In this document: in pieces, positions 25,855-33,874 of the stretch
Layout of the letters: every line of letters begins with the position of its first letter
Numbering within the stretch: the first letter of the stretch is position 1
DNA from: Nitrospira sp.
Lineage (GTDB): Bacteria > Nitrospirota > Nitrospiria > Nitrospirales > Nitrospiraceae
NCBI GenBank assembly: GCA_029881435.1
Contig: JAOUMR010000031.1
Coordinates: forward strand, 1-33,953
DNA: 33,953 nt
Direction: 5' to 3'
Program-made: the position numbers and the translations under genes
The notes under the pieces: generated by a model
Database searches by the model: none
Told to the model about the DNA's origin: nothing
Seen by the model: the letters and a program-made list of their open reading frames with translations, nothing else

Positions 25855-27309
25855 CTAGACACTTTTTTCGGTTGAGCTGGGTGGGTCCTTCAAATTCATG
25901 ATGAGCATACGCGGCTCCGTCATATCTTCGATCGCCGCGCGGATGCCTTCGCGTCCTAAACCGGAATCTTTCACCCCGCCGTAAGGCATATGATCCGCAC
26001 GAAATGTGGGAATCTCGTTCGCCAAGACTGCACCGACTTCTACGTGACGAAAGGCATGAAAAATCTTATTGATGTCCTGCGTGAAAATGCCGGCCTGTAG
26101 TCCGAAGTCCGATTGGTTGAGCAACGCGACGGCCTCACTCAGCTGTCGATAGGGCGTGACCGTCACGACCGGTCCGAACACTTCTCGGCACGAGACCTTC
26201 ATCTCAGGGTTCACATTCGACAGTACCGTCGCCTCAACCAGCGATCCCATCCGCTTTCCGCCCAGCAACACGCGCGCCCCACCTGCCACAGCTTCGCCGA
26301 TCCAACCTTCCACTCGTTCAGCGGCAGCATGGTCAATGAGGGGTCCGATGCTCGTCGTCTCGTCGGTCGGATCGCCCGTCTTCAACCGAGCGACATGCAT
26401 GAGCAACTTGGTCGTAAACAGGTCGGCGATCGAATGGTGCACGAAGATTCGCTGCACGGAAATGCAGGTCTGGCCGGCGTACCCAAATCCGCCGGCAGCG
26501 CAGCGCTGGGCGGCAAGCTCGATATCCGCATCCGATTCGATCACGACACCCGCATTGCCGCCCAGCTCAAGTGTGACTTTTTTCTTTCCGCACTTGGCCT
26601 TCAACATCCATCCCACCGCGACACTGCCGGTGAAACTCAGCAACTTGAATCGCGGATCGACCACCATCCGTTCAGCCAGGAGATTGTCGCACGGGACAAC
26701 ATTGAGCCCACCCGGAGGAACTCCCGCCTCTAGGGCAACCTCTCCAAGCAAGAGGGCGGTCAGTGGTGTTTGAGGAGCTGGTTTGATCAGAATCGAATTA
26801 CCAGAGGCGAGCGCCGGCGCAACCTTGTGCGCCACCAGATTGAGTGGAAAATTGAAGGGCGTAATCCCGAGAATCGGACCGATGGGAAAACGGCGAAGCA
26901 GGCCTATATGCGTATCGAAGCCGGGGGTCCAATCGAGCGGCACCACTTCCCCTGGAATGCGTCGTGCTTCTTCGGCCGCGACCGTGAACGTTTGAATGGC
27001 CCGGCTGACTTCCCGCTGCGCATCGGTGATGGGCTTGCCTGCCTCCACTGTCATCGTCTGCGCAAACTCATCTCGACGTCGATAGAGAAGTGCGGCTATC
27101 TGTTGGAGAATATTGTATCGGGCATGGGACGGTAGTTGACCCATCGGACCAGCCGCGCTGGATGTCGATGCCATGGCCTGGTCGACGTCGAGCTCCGTCG
27201 CTTGAGCAACCCGCGCGACAAGCTTCCCGGAGAACGGATCCACGACCGGGGCCGCAATCTGCCCCTGCTTCCATTGGCCATGAACGAGGAATGGTCGGAA
27301 TTGCTGCAC
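25855..27309 (-). CDS. NAD(P)-dependent aldehyde dehydrogenase
   Basis: The 484-residue ALDH-superfamily enzyme has TPFNFPLNLVAHKVAPALA (cofactor-binding region), SFTGSVAVGWML, the catalytic-Glu motif LELGGNAGVVIE and the catalytic Cys in GYAGQTCISVQRIFVH. It also shows EVFGPVVTV and the C-terminal PYGGVKDSGLGREG. All catalytic residues appear intact. The sequence resembles NADP/NAD-dependent aldehyde dehydrogenases of the glyceraldehyde-3-phosphate/lactaldehyde type; the aldehyde substrate is unknown. Next to polyamine genes it might oxidise an aminoaldehyde, but this is only contextual. The start is uncertain: GTG 27309 lacks a clear ribosome binding site. It follows the zinc-ribbon gene by 35 bases. 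Confidence 0.9.
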   Translation of the reverse strand: MQQFRPFLVHGQWKQGQIAAPVVDPFSGKLVARVAQATELDVDQAMASTSSAAGPMGQLPSHARYNILQQIAALLYRRRDEFAQTMTVEAGKPITDAQREVSRAIQTFTVAAEEARRIPGEVVPLDWTPGFDTHIGLLRRFPIGPILGITPFNFPLNLVAHKVAPALASGNSILIKPAPQTPLTALLLGEVALEAGVPPGGLNVVPCDNLLAERMVVDPRFKLLSFTGSVAVGWMLKAKCGKKKVTLELGGNAGVVIESDADIELAAQRCAAGGFGYAGQTCISVQRIFVHHSIADLFTTKLLMHVARLKTGDPTDETTSIGPLIDHAAAERVEGWIGEAVAGGARVLLGGKRMGSLVEATVLSNVNPEMKVSCREVFGPVVTVTPYRQLSEAVALLNQSDFGLQAGIFTQDINKIFHAFRHVEVGAVLANEIPTFRADHMPYGGVKDSGLGREGIRAAIEDMTEPRMLIMNLKDPPSSTEKSV

Positions 27310-27344
27310 AGGAAGACTCGCTGGAGTCCGTCGTGAAGTTGGTC

Positions 27345-27617
27345 TTAATCCGCCGCTTCAATCGGCTCGGCAGATTCAACGGGAGGTGGAGTTGAATTCG
27401 CTGTCTCTTGTTCGGCAACAGCCTTCGCGATCAGCTCTTCTGTTCCCCAATCGCGAATTGCCTCCAAAGTAAAGCCTTCATACGTTGACACACCATGACA
27501 GGATGGACAACCCGGCATGGGAACTTTTCGGTAGAAGACTTCTGTCAGACAAGACATGCAGACCCAGAAGTCATCATCACGATGGGAAACGGGCCAGAAC
27601 GATTGTATCGACGCCAT
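27345..27617 (-). CDS. Small zinc-ribbon protein
   Basis: This 90-residue protein has two CxxC knuckles (VCMSCLTEV and PGCPSCHGV) separated by about 13 residues, which should bind one zinc ion. A conserved-looking middle segment (YEGFTLEAIRDWGTEELIAKAV) and an acidic, Pro-rich tail follow. It has no signal peptide and is cytoplasmic. A GGGGGG ribosome-binding-like run lies just upstream of ATG 27617. I do not recognise a named family. It is in a same-strand run, 95 bases after the DsbA-like gene and upstream of the aldehyde dehydrogenase gene. Possible roles include binding RNA, a protein partner or serving as a metal-sensing subunit. Confidence 0.75.
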   Translation of the reverse strand: MASIQSFWPVSHRDDDFWVCMSCLTEVFYRKVPMPGCPSCHGVSTYEGFTLEAIRDWGTEELIAKAVAEQETANSTPPPVESAEPIEAAD

Positions 27618-27712
27618 ACGCCCCCCTACCTTTGCTTACGCAACTGGACTATTGAACCGGAACACACATCAACATCACTCACGTTGGCCCACCCACCTCC
27701 AGCACAATCCCG

Positions 27713-28354
27713 CTACGGTTGGGAACTCGCCAGAAGTCGGTCAATTTCTTCCGCGAACATCTCGAAGGGAAATGCGCCAGGTATCGCGACGGCCGGCTCT
27801 TTCTCAGTCGGTTCACTGGCCGTTCTCATAAGAATGAACCCAGGAGTTCCATGGAACCCCCACCGGTTGGCTTCCTGGCGATCTTCGAAAATCGCGCTGG
27901 TGTATCGTCCATCCTTGAAACATCGCTCAAATGCGGGCTGATCAAGACCGATGGCCGATGTATGGCGAAGGTACACGTGCTTGTCAAGTCGGCCCCCTTC
28001 GGCAAACAAGCGATCATGCATCGCCCAATACTTGCCCTGCGCTCCGGCACAGCGCGCCGCCGTCGCCGCGTCGACGCCCGGACCTTGATCAGCACGGGGA
28101 TAATCGCGGTAGATAAATCGGACCTTCCCGGTATCGACATACCGAGCTTGAATGTGCGGCCAGGTGTCTTTGAAAAATTTCAGACAGTACCCACAGGTGA
28201 AATCGGAGTATTCGATCAAGGTCAGGGGCGCATTGGCCTGCCCCCTCACCCGGACGTCGGTATCCGGCGAATCTCCGGCGGAGGCTGCTGAAGACCATAC
28301 GAGGATGCTACCGACACACAGGGGAACCAGCCATCGGCCAATCGTCCGTCTCAC
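27713..28354 (-). CDS. DsbA-family periplasmic thiol-disulfide protein
   Basis: From GTG 28354 the protein has 213 residues. It starts with RRTIGRWLVPLCVGSILVWSSAASA, a signal peptide, then a thioredoxin-fold domain with the active site FTCGYCLKFF and the cis-Pro region HGTPGFILM. Helical insertion sequences (VDAATAARCAGAQGKYWAMH) are like those in DsbA/FrnE and BdbD types. The start is chosen because GTG 28354 overlaps the TGA of the upstream deoxyhypusine-synthase-like gene as GTGA, giving a 4-base coupling; the longer frame to 28414 would overlap by 64 bases. It should oxidise or isomerise cysteines in exported proteins. The redox partner (DsbB-like) is not in the window. Confidence 0.9.
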   Translation of the reverse strand: MRRTIGRWLVPLCVGSILVWSSAASAGDSPDTDVRVRGQANAPLTLIEYSDFTCGYCLKFFKDTWPHIQARYVDTGKVRFIYRDYPRADQGPGVDAATAARCAGAQGKYWAMHDRLFAEGGRLDKHVYLRHTSAIGLDQPAFERCFKDGRYTSAIFEDRQEANRWGFHGTPGFILMRTASEPTEKEPAVAIPGAFPFEMFAEEIDRLLASSQP

Positions 28355-29457
28355 GAGTGACGCACCACGCCGGCCTTTTTTCTCTCGAGCAGCCCCATCA
28401 TTAACAAGGGCCATACGACCGTGGCATCGCTCAACACTTCGGCAAATTGTCCGCCGTCCTTGGGAGTCACAAATTTTCCCCAGGAGAGCCCCTCTTGATA
28501 CGTGCAGCCACTGAGCCCACCCCAGTAGTCCGGTTCTGGGCAGATCCTCACCCCATACTGAAATCGAGGAGGCTTCACGGACAGCCCTAACCGCAAATTG
28601 CCGATTTCGATGTACGGACCAACTTGTTGCGCCCAGTTCCGTGGGACGCCCCCTCCGATCGTGAAGATGCCAAGACGTTTGGCCGAGAGAATATGGTCGG
28701 CATAGCTATTAAGATCAAGATACGGGTTAAACGACGGATAGGATTGCAAAATGGTTTGCAAGACGGCCAAATCGCCCTTGTGACCGGCCTGCGATCGTAC
28801 CCGATCAACCTCTCGGGCCATCGCCCAGGTTCCCATATCGAGTCCCACTTCCGAATCGGTGAAGGCCGGGATATACACCGGCACCTTTTTCAAATAGGCG
28901 CTCTTCAGAATCCCCTCGCCATCAAACTCCTCGGCCAAGGTCTTCCCCAATTCTCTCGTGAGGACTTCTGATGACAGCGGCCTATCATCGTTGAGGCGCT
29001 TCACTGTTCGGGTGACGACATGCTCGACATAATTCAAATTCGATTCCATCTCGAGGGTATCATAGACCCGGTTATATCCCTTCTTGAAGAGTTCTTCGTC
29101 GCTCATCGACGGGTCATGTCGATAGTGTGTCTTTCCAACAGACTCACTGAGCCCATGCGCCATCAACGCCCCGGTCGAGATGATGCAGTGCACCATGCCT
29201 TCATCGATCATCTTCGTGATGATCTTCCCCATCTTGGCAATGGTCATGGCGCCGGATAACGTCATGACGACTCGGCAGTCCGGATCCTCGATCATCGCCC
29301 AGAGCACATCGAAGGCTTTGCCGAGATGCCGTCCGCCAAAAGCGGTCTTGCCCATGGCCTCGAGTAGATCAGTAAACGAGGTGATTTTGTCGGGATCGAG
29401 CGGCTCCAGCGCCTCTAACCCATCTTTTGCACCGTCACGAAACTCACGCGCGTACAT
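28351..29457 (-). CDS. speY: Deoxyhypusine-synthase-like polyamine enzyme (SpeY type)
   Basis: The 368-residue protein belongs to the deoxyhypusine synthase (DHS) family: TLSGAMTIAKMGKII, ISTGALMAHGLSESVG, VPVYIPAFTDSEVGLDMGTW, FTIGGGVPRNWAQQVGPY and the C-terminal SWGKFVTPKDGGQFAEV. Bacteria lack the eIF5A substrate of DHS; bacterial homologues make polyamines, and a group named SpeY (as I recall) condenses two agmatines into 1,9-bis(guanidino)-5-aza-nonane. An Arg stands where eukaryotic DHS has its imine-forming Lys (GGGxxK becomes GGGVPR), so the chemistry differs from DHS or Arg is normal in this subgroup. The nearby arginine decarboxylase and ureohydrolase support an agmatine route. ATG 29457 has GAGGGACG upstream. 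It is translationally coupled to the DsbA-like gene. Confidence 0.82.
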   Translation of the reverse strand: MYAREFRDGAKDGLEALEPLDPDKITSFTDLLEAMGKTAFGGRHLGKAFDVLWAMIEDPDCRVVMTLSGAMTIAKMGKIITKMIDEGMVHCIISTGALMAHGLSESVGKTHYRHDPSMSDEELFKKGYNRVYDTLEMESNLNYVEHVVTRTVKRLNDDRPLSSEVLTRELGKTLAEEFDGEGILKSAYLKKVPVYIPAFTDSEVGLDMGTWAMAREVDRVRSQAGHKGDLAVLQTILQSYPSFNPYLDLNSYADHILSAKRLGIFTIGGGVPRNWAQQVGPYIEIGNLRLGLSVKPPRFQYGVRICPEPDYWGGLSGCTYQEGLSWGKFVTPKDGGQFAEVLSDATVVWPLLMMGLLERKKAGVVRHS

Positions 29458-29528
29458 ACGTCCCTCGGAAAGAGTTCGGCACTGTACGTTCGGTTATACA
29501 CAACCAAGAACGGAGGCGTCAATGAAAG

Positions 29529-29544
29529 GTTCGCTCACGCGAAC
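29529..29544 (-). terminator. Weak hairpin between ftsH and the SpeY-like gene
   Basis: GTTCGC (29529-29534) pairs perfectly with GCGAAC (29539-29544) with the loop TCAC. On the minus strand it follows the ftsH stop by 40 bases and is followed by CTTTCATT, which has only a short T-rich end. It may attenuate read-through from ftsH. Confidence 0.3.
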
Positions 29545-29583
29545 ACGCAGACACCATTCGAACAACTACCGGCTCAGGTGTTG

Positions 29584-31395
29584 TTAGGCAGGCACAGTCC
29601 CCGCGGAAGACTCCGCAAGAATTCGGTCGATGTCTAACGCATCCAGCGATTCTTTGACCAACAGCGCCTCGGCTAACGCGTTCAAGCCGGCCATGTGGTC
29701 GGTCAGCACTCGCTTGGCTCGCTCGTAGTTTTCGGTGACAAACTGCTTGATCTCGAGATCAATCTCCTTCGCGACTCGTTCGCTGAGGTCCCGTTTGGCG
29801 GTCCAGTCCCGCCCCAGGAATACCGAGTCGTTTTTCTGCCCGAACGTCAACGGCCCCAATTTGTCACTCATGCCCCACTCACAGACCATCTTGCGGGCGA
29901 GATCCGTTGCCTGATTGAGATCGTTCCCTGCGCCTGTCGTCACATGTTTGAATACCAGCTCTTCTGCCACTCGACCGCCCATCAGCACGGCCAGCCTGTT
30001 GCACAGGAATTCTTTGGTATAGCTATGCCGATCCTCCGTCGGTAACTGCATCGTCACACCCAGCGCCCGCCCGCGAGGGATAATGGTGACTTTGTGCACC
30101 GGATCCGTCCCTGGTAAGAGCCTGGCCATGAGGGCATGGCCCGCTTCATGATAGGCGGTAACCCGTTTCTCTTCTTCGGTCAGAATCATGCTCTTCCGTT
30201 CCGCTCCCATCAGGATCTTGTCTTTCGCCATCTCAAAATCGACGGCGTCGACTTCGGTCTTGTTCTGACGAGCGGCCCACAACGCGGCCTCGTTGACCAG
30301 GTTTTCGAGATCGGCTCCTGAAAATCCGGGCGTCCCGCGCGCAATCGTATTCAGCTCCACGTTGGCTGCCACCGGCACCTTTTTCGTATGAACTTTGAGA
30401 ATCTCCGCTCGGCCACGAAGGTCCGGCCGATCGACCACCACCTGGCGATCAAAGCGCCCGGGGCGGAGTAGGGCCGGATCCAGGACATCCGGTCGATTGG
30501 TCGCCGCGACCAAGATGACGCCTTCCGTCGTGTCGAACCCATCCATTTCGACCAGCAGCTGATTCAGGGTTTGCTCTCGTTCGTCATGGCCGCCGCCCAA
30601 GCCTGCTCCCCGCAGGCGACCCACCGCATCAATTTCATCGATGAAGATGATGCAGGGGGCGTGTTTCTTCCCCTGTTCAAACAGGTCGCGCACCCGCGAT
30701 GCCCCGACCCCGACAAACATCTCCACAAAATCAGACCCGCTGATGCTGAAGAAGGGCACACCGGCCTCGCCTGCGACAGCCTTCGCCAACAAAGTCTTCC
30801 CCGTGCCGGGTGGACCGACCACCAACACCCCCTTGGGAATACGGCCTCCGAGCGACTGAAACTTACGAGGATCTTTCAGGAATTCGACGATTTCCTGCAC
30901 GTCGTTTTTCGCCTCATCGACTCCAGCCACATCAGCAAAGGTGACCTTCTTATGCTCCTCCGTCAGCATCCGCGCACGGCTCTTGCCGAACGACAACGCG
31001 CTATTGCCACCGGCTTGCATCCGCCGCATGAAGAACAGGAAGAGTCCGAGAAACAGAATAAAGGGACCCCATGTATACAGAAACGTGATGTACCATGGGG
31101 TCTCACCAGCCGGTTTTACCTCGATCTGAACTCCCCGTTCCCGCAACATCGTGATCAGTTCAGGATCATCCGCGGCATAGGTGTGAATTCGTGTGTTGTC
31201 CTTCAGGACTCCACTGATGTGATGGCCTCGGATGATGACCTTTACCACCGCACCTTGGTCCACCTTCGCTATAAAATCACTGAAATAGACTTCTTCTTCC
31301 GGCACATGCGTCGGAACGGAAAACATATTCAACAGCAAGGCTATGAACAAGCCGATCATGCCCCATAACAGCAGATTTTTTACTTTGGAATTCAT
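29584..31395 (-). CDS. ftsH: ATP-dependent zinc metalloprotease FtsH
   Basis: From ATG 31395, which has GGGGGGAG upstream, the protein has about 603 residues, typical for FtsH. It has an N-terminal membrane helix ([18 protein letters not shown]), a short periplasmic domain, a second helix (about 105-125), then the AAA+ module with [20 protein letters not shown] (Walker A), [14 protein letters not shown] (Walker B) and [18 protein letters not shown] (second region of homology). The protease domain carries the zinc motif HEAGH with the further ligand in the downstream helix ([13 protein letters not shown]). It degrades membrane and short-lived proteins as a hexamer. A frame extending to 31440 adds 15 residues without support. 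No catalytic residue is missing. Confidence 0.98.
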   Translation of the reverse strand: MNSKVKNLLLWGMIGLFIALLLNMFSVPTHVPEEEVYFSDFIAKVDQGAVVKVIIRGHHISGVLKDNTRIHTYAADDPELITMLRERGVQIEVKPAGETPWYITFLYTWGPFILFLGLFLFFMRRMQAGGNSALSFGKSRARMLTEEHKKVTFADVAGVDEAKNDVQEIVEFLKDPRKFQSLGGRIPKGVLVVGPPGTGKTLLAKAVAGEAGVPFFSISGSDFVEMFVGVGASRVRDLFEQGKKHAPCIIFIDEIDAVGRLRGAGLGGGHDEREQTLNQLLVEMDGFDTTEGVILVAATNRPDVLDPALLRPGRFDRQVVVDRPDLRGRAEILKVHTKKVPVAANVELNTIARGTPGFSGADLENLVNEAALWAARQNKTEVDAVDFEMAKDKILMGAERKSMILTEEEKRVTAYHEAGHALMARLLPGTDPVHKVTIIPRGRALGVTMQLPTEDRHSYTKEFLCNRLAVLMGGRVAEELVFKHVTTGAGNDLNQATDLARKMVCEWGMSDKLGPLTFGQKNDSVFLGRDWTAKRDLSERVAKEIDLEIKQFVTENYERAKRVLTDHMAGLNALAEALLVKESLDALDIDRILAESSAGTVPA

Positions 31396-31747
31396 AGCTC
31401 CCCCCACTCTATCGAACGGAGCGGCCCACCGAGCATTCACCGCCCCTTCTCGTGTCGTTGCTCCTCACGATTCATCCTGAACTTCTACAGGCTTAGCTTA
31501 TCAGTAGTGACCCTCTTACGCAAAGCAAGTTCTGCGTCATGCAGAGTAGCCTCCGTGACCACCGATTGCACGCAACATTCTCCATGGACGAGCAACGTAT
31601 CCGAATTTTCTCAGGCATGATGGACTGCGCTCCACATGAGCCGGCGCTGCACAATCCTAACAACAAGAATCTTACGTGAGGTGTTTATTCAGCGCCTTCA
31701 ATTACGATACGTCGCTGAACAGGCGCCGGTTCAACCAAAGGTTGGTG
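31396..31747. other. Intergenic region upstream of ftsH
   Basis: I see no gene here. It should contain the ftsH promoter (minus strand), but no convincing consensus pair was found. A short hairpin CAACC-AAA-GGTTG lies at about 31733-31745, just beyond the CCA end of the tRNA fragment. The stretch appears to be native chromosomal sequence outside the putative attachment site. Confidence 0.4.
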
Positions 31748-31777
31748 TGGTGGTCCCAACGGGATTCGAACCCGTGT
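31748..31777 (-). other. 3' end of a tRNA gene (tRNA-Glu-like), probable attachment site
   Basis: On the minus strand this reads as AC, a T-stem ACGGG, loop TTCGAAT, stem CCCGT, the acceptor strand TGGGACC, discriminator A and CCA. All pairings of a T-arm are present. The sequence upstream (higher coordinates) contains no matching anticodon arm, D-arm or 5' acceptor strand (GGTCCCA expected), so it is not a complete tRNA. From memory of bacterial tRNA-Glu (5' GGTCCCATCGTCTAG), this end fits that isotype best. A lone tRNA 3' end is the classic duplicate left by site-specific integration, with the element on the side where the 5' half is missing, here to the right. Confidence 0.7.
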
Positions 31778-32355
31778 TTAAGCCTTGAGAGGACCGACCA
31801 AATTGAAGAAAATCAACAAGATGACACTTCGGAATCGTCCAATGAGTAGCATGGTTTTACAACGATTTACAAGACCCGTGTCCTATATAGGACAGCGATT
31901 AGGTCTCTACCGTTGCCAACGAGCCGAAGGGTTTCCTCATCCCGACTGATATCATCACGCAGACCGTCACTATCCTGGCTCGAAAGCGCGGAAGGGAAGA
32001 CCCGCATGGCTTCTGTGATCACAGACGAGCTTTGCAAGACCAAGCTGCCGTTTATTGAACACCAGACCATATCACATCACCCAGAACATCTGCGTTGCGG
32101 GCCAGCGGACGTTGCACCTGTTCATATGTAAAGATCCATCCCCAGCCAAAATCGTTCTTCAGGTGAAAAGTACCGATTGTACCCAGGAGACACTCGCGTT
32201 CTACGGCGCAGTGGCCCAGAGGATCATGTCGTGCTCATTGAGAGCCACTCTTGCCGCTAATGGGTCCTCCAGGGGACAGCCGCCCGTGACGTGGTGGTCG
32301 TAGAATTGCAACTCAAGCTTGCGGAGGTAAATTCGCATGGAGTACACATGAGCAC
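31778..32355. other. Gene-poor stretch next to the attachment-like site
   Basis: I found no supportable gene. A 67-codon minus-strand frame (31867-32070) and overlapping plus-strand frames resemble nothing I recognise and lack ribosome binding sites. A perfect 14-bp palindrome is at 31880-31893. At 32321-32325 GGAGG is followed by a five-codon frame (32338-32352) ending in TGA just before the DUF433 start, so the GGAGG may serve a leader peptide or be a remnant. The stretch looks like decayed mobile-element sequence. Confidence 0.45.
31880..31893. promoter_or_regulatory. Perfect 14-bp palindrome
   Basis: GTCCTATATAGGAC is a perfect inverted repeat with no spacer. It is too short-armed to be a terminator. 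A protein-binding site (operator or recombination accessory site) is possible; no neighbouring gene explains it. Confidence 0.35.
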
Positions 32356-32625
32356 ATGTCTACAATAGTCCACCCGCATATCACGAGCGATCCAAACATT
32401 TGTGGTGGGAGTCCGTGTATTGAAGGAACGCGCATTACCGTGCGAACCATTGCGATTTACGCGTTGCATCACGGGCAGACTCCGGAAGAGCTACTCACGC
32501 ACTATCCTCACCTCAGTCTCGCATCGATTTATGATGCCCTGTCCTATTACTACGACAATCGTGACGTACTGGATAAGGACATTGTCGAGCATCTGTCAGC
32601 ACCACAAATTGATTCACGACCGTAA
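32356..32625 (+). CDS. DUF433 domain protein, possible antitoxin
   Basis: The 89-residue protein has the DUF433 layout: ITSDPNICGGSPCIEGTRITVRTI (the P-x-I/C-G-G-x-P-x-I-x-G-T-R-I motif, residues 9-32) and a C-terminal helix-turn-helix-like part with GQTPEELLTHYPHLSLASIYDALSYYYDN. DUF433 proteins commonly form toxin-antitoxin-like pairs with DUF5615 PIN-like proteins encoded just downstream. Here no intact partner follows; the 206-base gap contains only a doubtful frame starting MKAYLDEQI at 32661. ATG 32356 has GGAG at a slightly long distance. It may be an orphan antitoxin in an accessory region. Confidence 0.85.
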   Translation: MSTIVHPHITSDPNICGGSPCIEGTRITVRTIAIYALHHGQTPEELLTHYPHLSLASIYDALSYYYDNRDVLDKDIVEHLSAPQIDSRP

Positions 32626-32831
32626 TCCCACACCCCGTCTTGCCTCATGAGCCTTGTGGCATGAAAGCCTATCTGGATGAACAGATCCATCTGACCATGG
32701 GGTCGTTGTTTCACGGGCGATGGAAAAAGGAGCGGGAGCACACTGTCCTCTCTTCCTGCTTCACATCAGCCATCTCTTTCATTGCTGCGGATCTTCCGAT
32801 ACAATTTGAAGAGTTCCAATGATGAGGTGAC

Positions 32832-33122
32832 ATGATGGGCCATACCATACGGTTTGAATGGGAGTTGCCTGAGCCATTCCTTGGCATGATGGCAATAGAC
32901 GACGCGACACTGGCCGAGGATGTCAAACGAGCAGCCGTGCTTGATTGGGTGCGCACGGAGCAGCTTTCTTGGCGAGCAGGCGCCGAGTTGTTAGGGATGC
33001 CTCTGCGCGAGTTTTTGACGCTAATGGCCGCACATAAGATCCCTGCCGCAGAATACGAAGCCGGATGGTTAGACAAGGAGTTGGAGGCCTTCAAAGCAGC
33101 CACATCTCAGGATACCGCGTGA
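32832..33122 (+). CDS. UPF0175 family antitoxin
   Basis: The 96-residue protein matches the UPF0175 pattern: a beta-strand-rich start (TIRFEWELPEPF), then LAEDVKRAAVLDWVRTEQLSWRAGAELLGMPLREFLTLMAAHKIPA, the helix-turn-helix that is diagnostic. Such proteins are antitoxins of PIN-domain toxins. ATG 32832 is preceded by GAGGTGA. The toxin gene starts with GTG inside its stop codon (GTGA overlap), so expression is tightly coupled. A weak promoter-like TACAAT is at 32800-32805. The pair lies in the accessory region near the tRNA fragment. Confidence 0.9.
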   Translation: MMGHTIRFEWELPEPFLGMMAIDDATLAEDVKRAAVLDWVRTEQLSWRAGAELLGMPLREFLTLMAAHKIPAAEYEAGWLDKELEAFKAATSQDTA

Positions 33123-33622
33123 TCGTCGTCACAGATAGTGGCCCGCTGATTCACCTTGCCGCTGTCAACCAGTTCCGTCTCCTCAACCAATTCTTCCAGC
33201 ACCTGCTGATCACCCCGCAAGTCCATGAAGAAGTGGTCACTCAGGGAACAGGTCGCGCCGGGAGTCTTGAATTGCAGCAAGCCCTCCAGGAGAAGTGGAT
33301 CACGGTCGAGGATGTGGCCGATCGCGCGTTGATCGACCGGCTCACAGTGCCGAACATCTCGAAAACAGATGCCACGGTGATTGCCACTGCACTTGTCCAT
33401 CACGCCACAGTGCTGTTGGCTGATGACATCGCCGTCAGGACAGTGGCCATGCGTGAAGGGCTCACCGTCATGGGAACCATCGGTATCCTCGTGCATGCTC
33501 GGTTGGAAGGAATCATCGATAGGCTACAACCAGTGCTCGATCAACTCAGGGCATCCGGGTTTTATCTCGACCCGGCAGGGCAAGTCTACCAAGATGCCCT
33601 CCGCCGCGTGCAAGAACGCTGA
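33119..33622 (+). CDS. DUF3368 PIN-like toxin
   Basis: From GTG 33119 the protein has 167 residues and a PIN-like nuclease fold: the first acidic residue in VIVVTDSGPLIHLAAVN, PQVHEEVV, SKTDATVIATALVHHATVLLADD with further acidic residues, and a C-terminal region GTIGILVHARLEGIIDRLQPVLDQLRASGFYL that is characteristic of DUF3368. It is expected to be a Mg2+-dependent RNase neutralised by the UPF0175 protein. The GTG start overlaps the antitoxin TGA; the frame further upstream (33065) is inside the antitoxin gene and has no similarity. The acidic positions look intact, so the toxin may be active. Confidence 0.9.
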   Translation: MIVVTDSGPLIHLAAVNQFRLLNQFFQHLLITPQVHEEVVTQGTGRAGSLELQQALQEKWITVEDVADRALIDRLTVPNISKTDATVIATALVHHATVLLADDIAVRTVAMREGLTVMGTIGILVHARLEGIIDRLQPVLDQLRASGFYLDPAGQVYQDALRRVQER

Positions 33623-33712
33623 TGAGTCCCCACGAGGATCGCCTCCCATGGCACGCCTATCGACCTCTATTTTTTCTTGACGATCACACAAAGACTCCCG
33701 GCCCCGTTGATT

Positions 33713-33844
33713 TCAACTGAGGATCGGACGCTCACCACGCGACTGCGAGAAGCTGGAGACCTGCTGGGCATCAGACTGCTCGACCATCTCATTCTCGGTG
33801 ACGACCGTCTCTATAGTTTCGCCGATCAGGGCTGGCCGCTGTGA
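33713..33844 (+). pseudogene. 3' remnant of a radC-type gene
   Basis: In this frame 43 codons read STEDRTLTTRLREAG, then DLLGIRLLDHLILGD and DRLYSFADQGWPL before TGA. This is the C-terminal end of RadC-family JAB/MPN proteins, following the usual HNHPSGDPTPS motif. The upstream part is not readable: the same frame gives unrelated sequence, and a CACAAAGACTCCCGGCCCCG stretch looks like a frameshifted, degraded HNHPSGDP segment. No start codon or N-terminal domain is found between the toxin gene and this fragment (about 90 bases). RadC genes are common cargo of phages and genomic islands. Confidence 0.75.
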
Positions 33845-33874
33845 GGCGACAGCGAAAGTCCTGTCGCACCTCAC
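33841..33874. terminator. Strong stem-loop overlapping the radC remnant stop
   Basis: GTGAGGCGACAG (33841-33852) pairs with CTGTCGCACCTCAC (33861-33874), giving a 12-bp stem with a two-base bulge and the loop CGAAAGTC. The stem begins within the last codons of the radC remnant. CCTTTT occurs nine bases after the stem on the plus strand, so it may be the old radC terminator; it may also be a small mobile repeat. Confidence 0.5.

Noticed and set aside
26113-26773. Two overlapping ~205-codon plus-strand frames
   Set aside because: Both are antisense to the aldehyde dehydrogenase catalytic region.
30571-31368. 265-codon open frame on the plus strand
   Set aside because: It is fully antisense to ftsH, whose motifs are unequivocal, and has no family similarity.
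31748-31840. Complete tRNA gene
   Set aside because: The T-arm and CCA end are perfect, but no D-arm, anticodon arm or 5' acceptor strand can be folded from the adjoining bases.
31867-32070. 67-codon minus-strand frame in the gene-poor stretch
   Set aside because: No ribosome binding site, no recognisable family and no coding-like context; kept only as part of the non-coding description.
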